DNA of 64,000 nucleotides, taken from Olsenella sp. An270. Lineage in GTDB: Bacteria; Actinomycetota; Coriobacteriia; Coriobacteriales; Atopobiaceae. Made by a program: the position numbers and the translations under genes. Position 1 is the first letter of the stretch. Each line of letters begins with the position of its first letter. Under the pieces are notes generated by a model. It did no database searches and was not told the DNA's origin. It was given only the letters and a program-made list of their open reading frames with translations. Below, one piece after another: positions 59,064-64,000 of this stretch. The DNA lies in the NCBI RefSeq assembly GCF_002159735.1, contig NZ_NFJF01000003.1, forward strand, positions 124,001-188,000. Direction: 5' to 3'.

Positions 59064-59881
59064 AGGCAGGGCACCCCCAGGAGCCGCGAGCGGTCCTTCG
59101 GAGCGGTGGGCGGGGTCGGGGAGGGGTCGGCGGCGGGCCCGTTCTTCTTGCCCGCGTCCCTCTCGCCGCGCTGCGCGAGGCCCGCGAGGTAGGCGCGCTC
59201 CTCCTCGTCCGAGAAGAGCCTGCCGTCACGGATGTGCACGGTGCGGTCGGCCCAGGCGGCGACCTCCGGGTCGTGCGTTATGAGGATGATGGTCTTGCCG
59301 CGCCGCTGCATGTACCGGAAGGTGCGCATGACCATCTCCCCGGTTGCGGTGTCGAGGTTGCCGGTCGGCTCGTCGGCGAGGATGATGGCCGGGTCGTTGA
59401 CGAGCGCCCGCGCAATGGCGACGCGCTGCATCTGGCCGCCGGAGAGCTCGTTGGACCGGTGGAGGTAGTGCTCCTCCGGCAGGCCCACCGAGCGCAGGGC
59501 GCGCCAAGCGGCGAGCTCGCGGTCGCGCACGGGGCGATCGGAGTAGACGAGCGGCAGCATCACGTTGCGCAGCACCGTGGCACGCGGTAACAGGTTGAAC
59601 GACTGGAAGACGAAGCCGAGCCTGCTGGAGCGCACGTGCGCGAGGTCGTCCTCGGAAAGCTCGGAGACCTCCACGCCCTCGAGCCGGTAGGAGCCGGCCG
59701 TCGGGCGGTCGAGGCAGCCGAGGGTGTTCATGAGCGTGGACTTGCCGGAGCCCGATGGGCCCATGATGGCGAGGAGCTCGCCGCGCGCCACCTGGAGGGA
59801 GACGCCGCGCAGGGCGGTGGTGTGCCCGGCGGCCGTCTCGTAGATGCGCCAGAGGCCGCGGACGTCGATGACGGCGGACAT
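59060..59881 (-). CDS. MacB/LolD-type ABC transporter ATP-binding protein
   Basis: The 273-residue ATPase has Walker A GPSGSGKST, the Q-loop VFQSFNLLPRATVLRNV typical of the LolD/MacB family, signature LSGGQMQR, Walker B ILADEPTGNLD and H-loop ITHDPE. A 45-residue charged, Pro-rich extension follows the domain. It starts two bases after the membrane-fusion gene's stop and overlaps the permease. Confidence 0.95.
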   Translation of the reverse strand: MSAVIDVRGLWRIYETAAGHTTALRGVSLQVARGELLAIMGPSGSGKSTLMNTLGCLDRPTAGSYRLEGVEVSELSEDDLAHVRSSRLGFVFQSFNLLPRATVLRNVMLPLVYSDRPVRDRELAAWRALRSVGLPEEHYLHRSNELSGGQMQRVAIARALVNDPAIILADEPTGNLDTATGEMVMRTFRYMQRRGKTIILITHDPEVAAWADRTVHIRDGRLFSDEEERAYLAGLAQRGERDAGKKNGPAADPSPTPPTAPKDRSRLLGVPCL

Positions 59882-59883
59882 GG

Positions 59884-61200
59884 CTAGGCCGCCGGGGCGT
59901 CGGTCGCCGCCGCACCGGCGTCGTCGGGCTCGGCGCCTTCGGTCGCCGCGTCGCCCCCGGCGGGCGTCGGGTCGACGGAGAACGGGTCGAGTACCACGAG
60001 GTCGCCCTCGGACACGTCGCCCTCGATCACGGCCGTAGTGTCGCTCTTCGCGGGCACGCTCACGTTGCGTCGCTCCACGGTCTCGGTCTCGGGGTCACTC
60101 ATCACGTAGACGTAGTGCGAGACGCCGTCTTCGGTCATGAGTGCGGAGACGGGCACGGTGAGCGCGTCAGGGACGCTCTGCATGAGGATCTCCACGCTCG
60201 CCGTCATGCCGGGCTTGAGCTCGGGCATGGGGTCGGGGATGAGGAGCTCGACGTCGTAGGTGACCACTCCGCCGGAGCTGCCGTAGGGGTCGGCTGCCGC
60301 CGTAGTGGAGATGCGCGTCACCTGCGCGTCGAGCATGGTGCCCGGGAGCGCCGAGAAGGTCACGCGTGCCGCCTGCCCCACGGCGATGCGTGAGATGTCG
60401 ACCTCGTTCACCTGCACCTTGACGGTCATCTGGGAGAGGTCGGCGATCTGCACGAGCGGGCCCGAGCCTGCGCCCTCCGCACCGGAGGACGTCGTCCCGC
60501 CCGCGCCGACTGCCGCGCCCGCGACGGCGTTCAGCGCCACGACGGAGCCGGACGCCGGCGCCTTGACGGTGCGCCCGGCGGCCGTTGCGACGGCATCGTC
60601 GTAGGCGTCCTGGGCGATCTCCAGATTGAGGCGGGAGGTCTCCAGCTCGATGAGCTTGGCGGCGAGGGCGTCCTTGTCCACCTCGTCCGCGTAGTAGAGC
60701 TCGTTGTAGGCCTTCTGGACGGCGTCGTTCTCGGCGCGCTTGGCCCTGAGGTCGAGCTCGGCCTGCTTGACGGCGCGGTCGAGCTCGTCGTTCTTGATGG
60801 TGAGAAGGACCTGGCCCTCCGCCACGGCGTCGTCGAGCGCCACGTCCACGGACGCGATGACGCCGTCGGCCTTGGGCGTCACCACCACGGAGGTGAGCGG
60901 TTGGGCCGTTCCCGTGGCCTGTACGGACTCGGAGAACTCCTCGCGCATGAGTGGGATCGTCTGAAGCGAGGCCTCCTCTGCGGGCCGGCTCGACGCAGAG
61001 GTCAGGACCGTCCAGGCGATTCCCGCGGCCACCGCGATGCCGCCCACGACGCCCGCCGCGACGACCTTCTTGCGTCGCCGCGCCCGGCGGTGCCGCTGGA
61101 GGCTCTCGAGGGCGAGCCGCTCCTCGACGTCCTCCTCGGCGTCGGGGGCGCTTTCCGCCTCCGCTTGGGGGAACTTCATCTTGAGGTCGTCGCGCGTCAT
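59884..61200 (-). CDS. MacA/HlyD-type membrane-fusion protein
   Basis: The 438-residue protein has a cytoplasmic acidic N-terminus, one membrane helix (about 45-66), and a lipoyl/barrel-sandwich fold split by a coiled coil (TVVVTPKADGVIASVDVAL-like start, DELDRAVKQAELDLRAKRAENDAVQKAYNE, then TVKAPASGSVVAL). Next come a beta-barrel (VQIADLSQMTVKVQVNEVDISRIAVGQ) and a C-terminal domain. It is the first gene of the minus-strand efflux operon. ATG at 61200 is preferred (GAGAGGCGG upstream) over longer frame extensions to 61404. Confidence 0.92.
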   Translation of the reverse strand: MTRDDLKMKFPQAEAESAPDAEEDVEERLALESLQRHRRARRRKKVVAAGVVGGIAVAAGIAWTVLTSASSRPAEEASLQTIPLMREEFSESVQATGTAQPLTSVVVTPKADGVIASVDVALDDAVAEGQVLLTIKNDELDRAVKQAELDLRAKRAENDAVQKAYNELYYADEVDKDALAAKLIELETSRLNLEIAQDAYDDAVATAAGRTVKAPASGSVVALNAVAGAAVGAGGTTSSGAEGAGSGPLVQIADLSQMTVKVQVNEVDISRIAVGQAARVTFSALPGTMLDAQVTRISTTAAADPYGSSGGVVTYDVELLIPDPMPELKPGMTASVEILMQSVPDALTVPVSALMTEDGVSHYVYVMSDPETETVERRNVSVPAKSDTTAVIEGDVSEGDLVVLDPFSVDPTPAGGDAATEGAEPDDAGAAATDAPAA

Positions 61201-61436
61201 GGTGGGGACCGCCTCTCTCGGCAGGCTGATGGCCGGTCGAACGAATGGGCCGAGCGTAGACCATAGGCGCGTGACGCGCCATCCCAGGCGGGACGCCCGA
61301 GGGGATGACGGGTGGTAAAAGCGCAGGTGGGCGGCAGAGCTTACGATACTGTCACACTTGGGGCCGGGCCCGTGGCGCCGCCGCGTCCGGTCGGCGTCCC
61401 GCACGGGTATGCTGGTGGGGACGAAAGGGGGCAGGC

Positions 61437-62102
61437 GTGGGCGACGCGCGCATTATCTACGAGGACGAGGTCCTTCTCGCCTGGGACAAGCCGGCGGGGA
61501 TCATCGTGCACGGGGACGGCACGGGCGCGCGCACGCTCACCGACGTCGTGGCCGACCACCTCGCCGCCACGGGTCGCGCGGACGTGCGGCCGCAGGCGGT
61601 GCAGCGCCTGGACGCGGACACCACGGGGCTCGTGCTCTTCTCGCTCGACCGTGCCACGCAGCCGGCGCTCGACGCGCAGGTCGCGGGCCATGTCATGGAG
61701 AAGACCTACCTTGCGGTGGTGGCGGGGCGTGTGCCCTGGGCCGAGAAGACCGTGCGCCAGCCCGTCGGCCGCGACCGCCACGACGCCCGCCGGATGCGCG
61801 TCTGCCGTCCCGGACAGGGCAAGCCCGCCGAGACGCGCCTGCGTCGCGTGGCCGAGAAGGACGGGCGGACGCTGTTCGCCGTCACGCTCGTGACCGGGCG
61901 GCGCCACCAGATTCGCGTGCACCTGGCCTCGCTCGGGCATCCGATCGTGGGCGACCCTCTCTACGGCGGGGCGAGAAGTACCTCGGGGCTGCTGCTCCAC
62001 GCCTGGCGCGAGGAGCTCGACCACCCTTCGGGCGGAGGGCGCCTGCGCCTGGAGACCTCGTGGCCGACGCGCCTGTGGCCCGGGCGCCCGGAGGGGCTCT
62101 AG
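61437..62102 (+). CDS. RluA-family RNA pseudouridine synthase
   Basis: The 221-residue protein has the RluA-type catalytic motif RLDADTTGLVLFS with its Asp, the opening IIYEDEVLLAWDKPAGIIVHGDG, LVTGRRHQIRVHLASLGHPIVGDPLYGG and a C-terminal LLLHAW. No S4 domain is present, so it is a short-type member; the RNA target (23S rRNA or tRNA) is unclear. The start is GTG at 61437 behind AAAGGGGGCAGG. It is divergent from the efflux operon; a TATGCT -10-like hexamer is near 61408. Confidence 0.9.
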   Translation: MGDARIIYEDEVLLAWDKPAGIIVHGDGTGARTLTDVVADHLAATGRADVRPQAVQRLDADTTGLVLFSLDRATQPALDAQVAGHVMEKTYLAVVAGRVPWAEKTVRQPVGRDRHDARRMRVCRPGQGKPAETRLRRVAEKDGRTLFAVTLVTGRRHQIRVHLASLGHPIVGDPLYGGARSTSGLLLHAWREELDHPSGGGRLRLETSWPTRLWPGRPEGL

Positions 62103-62168
62103 TCGGTCGCGCCCGTCGCCCGCCGCCCGCTCGCGGTCGCGTGGTGGACGGGGGACGGCGGGCGGGCG

Positions 62169-62174
62169 GATAAT
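62169..62174 (+). promoter_or_regulatory. Putative -10 element (GATAAT) for the TIR-domain gene
   Basis: GATAAT lies 37 bases before the GTG at 62212 in an otherwise very GC-rich gap that also contains a CGCCCGCCG/CGGCGGGCG inverted repeat (62117-62125, 62156-62164). Confidence 0.5.
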
Positions 62175-62211
62175 CGTGCTCGTCCCGCCTCGCCCCGTCA
62201 GGGAGGAACCC

Positions 62212-64000
62212 GTGAGCTGCGCCCACTGCGACCATGAGCTGCCCTCCGCCGCGGCGTTCTGCCCGTGGTGCGGCCACGCCGTCGAGGGGGCGACCGAGCC
62301 CGTGGACTACACCTACGACGCCTTCATCTCCTATCGTCACACGCCGGTCGACGAGCGGCTCGCCGCCCGCCTGCAGCGGCGCATCGAGGGCTTCCGCGTG
62401 CCCGGGACCAAGCGACGGCTCGGCAAGGTGTTCCGCGACGTCGAGGAGCTCAGCGTCGGCGACTCGCTGCCCGACCTCATCGACCGCGCGCTGGCCGGCT
62501 CGCGCTTCCTCGTGGTGGTCTGCAGCCCCGAGATGCGCGAGAGCCCGTGGGTCGCACGCGAGGTCGAGCGCTTCGCCGCCTATCACGGGCGTGGCCGGAT
62601 CATCCTCGCTCTGGCCGCCGGCGAGCCGCAGGACGCGTTCCCGCCGCTGCTCATGAGCATCGCCGAGCGGGAGGGCGAGAAGGTCGTGGAGCGCCCGGCC
62701 GAGCCGCTCGCGGCGGACCTGCGCGACTCGTCGAGGCGCGCCTTTCGTGAGGGGTCCCTGCGCGTGATCGCCCCCATTGCCGGCGTGGGCTTTGACGACC
62801 TGCGCCAGCGCAGCCGCACCCGTCGCGCCCAGCGCCTCGCCGCGGCGGGAGGGGTCGCGGCCGTTCTCGGCGTCTCGTTCGGCGGCTTCGCGCTCTGGCA
62901 GCAGGCGCAGATCCAGGCCAACTACGACGAGGCGCTGCGCAACGAGTCCGAGTACCTCGCCGAGGAGGCGCGCACGCTCTTGGGCCAGGGCGACCGCATG
63001 CAGGCGATCCAGGTGGCCCTCCACGCCCTCGGCGCCGAGGGCGACGAGCGCCCCTACGTGCCGTCCGCCCGCGTGGCGCTCGAGGAGGCCTGTCAGGTCT
63101 ATCCCGGCGACTTCTGGCGGCCGTGCTACTCGATCGAGGAAGAGGACGGCGTCGGGACCGTCTCCGTGAGCCCCGACGGCAGCGCCTTCGCCGTCCGCCT
63201 GGCAAGCAACGAGGTCAGGGTCTACGACGTTGCGACTGGTCGGGAGCGCGCACGAGTCCCGGCACACGAGGACGCAGCGCCGGTGTGCTTCCTCGCGGAC
63301 GGCGTGGCGCGCATCGAGTACGAGGGCGGTGAGAGCCGGCTCTCCCTCTATGACGCCGCGACGGGGGAGCGGGTCTGGTCCACGCAGCTCTCGCGGCGCG
63401 GATGGGACGTCGTCGCCTCTCCCGACGGCGGCCTCGTCGCCGTGCCCGGCGGGAGCTATGACTACGAGGAGGGCATGACCCTCGAGGTCCTGCGCTCATC
63501 GGACGGCGAGAAGATCGCGGAGCTCCGAGGGCTGAGGGCGGGCGAGAAGTCCCTGGAGTTTGGGAGCGATCCCATGGCCTTCTCGGACGACGGCGCCACG
63601 CTCGTCGTTGCCATGGGAGGTGAGCTCGGTCTCCTCGACGTCGCGTCCGGAGAGTGGCGCCAGGTGCCCTCCGGTATGGCGGGCGTCTCTTCGCTTGTTG
63701 CGGACGGCGATGCGGTCTACGTGGGTGGCGTGGCGCGGACGGGCGAGACGGCGGAGTGCGTCGTGCGGGCGCTCGATCTGGGAACCCTCGAGGAGCGCTG
63801 GTCCTGGCGTGACCGGGCGACCTCCCTGTCCATGGGGACGCTCGAGCCGCGGCTCTTTGGCATCGGCACGTCCGAGTCCGGGCCTGCGCTCATCATGGGA
63901 TCCGGGCATAGGCTCCTCGTCCTCGCGGCCGAGGACGGCGCAGTTCTCCTGGACCAGCCCACGCCGGGCCCCGTGAACACGGCGTACCAGCGTCCCGGCG
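62212..64000 (+). CDS. Zinc-ribbon / TIR / transmembrane / beta-propeller protein (C-terminus beyond window)
   Basis: The frame is open from GTG 62212 (GGGAGGAA upstream) to the window end, 596 codons. It has an N-terminal zinc ribbon (Cys3, 6, 17, 20). A TIR domain (about 35-165) follows, with YDAFISYRH, FRDVEELSVGDSLPDLIDRAL, SRFLVVVCSPEMRESPWVAREVERF and Glu117 at the expected catalytic position of NAD-cleaving TIRs. One membrane helix lies at about 208-228, then helices and WD40-like repeats (VSVSPDGSAFAVRLASNEVRVYDVATGR and similar). TIR plus WD-repeat proteins occur in bacterial signalling and suspected phage defence. The role here is inferred, and neighbours are not visible downstream. 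Confidence 0.88.
   Translation, partial: MSCAHCDHELPSAAAFCPWCGHAVEGATEPVDYTYDAFISYRHTPVDERLAARLQRRIEGFRVPGTKRRLGKVFRDVEELSVGDSLPDLIDRALAGSRFLVVVCSPEMRESPWVAREVERFAAYHGRGRIILALAAGEPQDAFPPLLMSIAEREGEKVVERPAEPLAADLRDSSRRAFREGSLRVIAPIAGVGFDDLRQRSRTRRAQRLAAAGGVAAVLGVSFGGFALWQQAQIQANYDEALRNESEYLAEEARTLLGQGDRMQAIQVALHALGAEGDERPYVPSARVALEEACQVYPGDFWRPCYSIEEEDGVGTVSVSPDGSAFAVRLASNEVRVYDVATGRERARVPAHEDAAPVCFLADGVARIEYEGGESRLSLYDAATGERVWSTQLSRRGWDVVASPDGGLVAVPGGSYDYEEGMTLEVLRSSDGEKIAELRGLRAGEKSLEFGSDPMAFSDDGATLVVAMGGELGLLDVASGEWRQVPSGMAGVSSLVADGDAVYVGGVARTGETAECVVRALDLGTLEERWSWRDRATSLSMGTLEPRLFGIGTSESGPALIMGSGHRLLVLAAEDGAVLLDQPTPGPVNTAYQRPG

Overview
The window is chromosomal DNA of a high-GC bacterium, most likely a Coriobacteriia actinobacterium of the Olsenella/Atopobiaceae kind. 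This is judged from GC-rich codon use, tight operons with ATGA-type overlaps, LPxTG-like surface proteins, an archaeal-type topoisomerase I beside tatBC, and LuxR-type regulators next to surface proteins. No rRNA is present, so the genus is inference.

Layout. 1-6 kb: end of an amino-acid ABC ATPase, a RhtB exporter, a membrane-attached XRE regulator, a CaCA exchanger and a large sortase-type surface protein. 6-10 kb: a structured leader and an ECF vitamin transporter set (DUF4430 lipoprotein, EcfT, fused EcfAA', S component), probably for corrinoids. 10-17 kb: yebC, a formamidase very like AmiF of Helicobacter, an aspartate aminotransferase, TPR and STAS proteins, and tatA/B-tatC. 17-31 kb: topA, a GH2 enzyme, then a housekeeping block that resembles the Bacillus tmk-holB-yaaT-rsmI-metS-yabD-ksgA region, with queD and a GH5-like protein inserted. 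31-41 kb: comF, a structured RNA that I think is a raiA-motif RNA, an orphan binding lipoprotein, the long hibernation factor hpf, degV and several smaller genes, then a DUF523(TudS)-purine nucleoside phosphorylase fusion. 41-45 kb: tRNA-Thr(CGT), a Pit phosphate transporter with PhoU-like partner behind a four-repeat Pho box, an Fe-S aldo/keto reductase and a HAD phosphatase. 45.6-54 kb: a lower-GC accessory island made of regulator plus surface-protein modules, one regulator and at least two surface-protein copies being broken. 54-64 kb: threonine aldolase, ilvE, hisS, a MacAB-like efflux operon on the minus strand, an RluA-family pseudouridine synthase, and the first 596 codons of a zinc-ribbon/TIR/transmembrane/propeller protein that runs off the end.

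The strongest unexplained signal is non-coding. At least seven intergenic regions carry short sequence units repeated in direct and inverted orientation with near-perfect symmetry (926-1070, 10123-10355, 11367-11475, 19675-19793, 32036-32306, 41312-41359, 43493-43703). Most loci have a private unit. Spacings are close to whole helical turns (20, 31 and 40 bp), and several arrays bracket a promoter-like sequence. Two loci 8 kb apart, upstream of the formamidase and the GH2 gene, share the same 13-bp arm. I read them as operator arrays, but a repeat-element or structured-nucleic-acid role remains possible.
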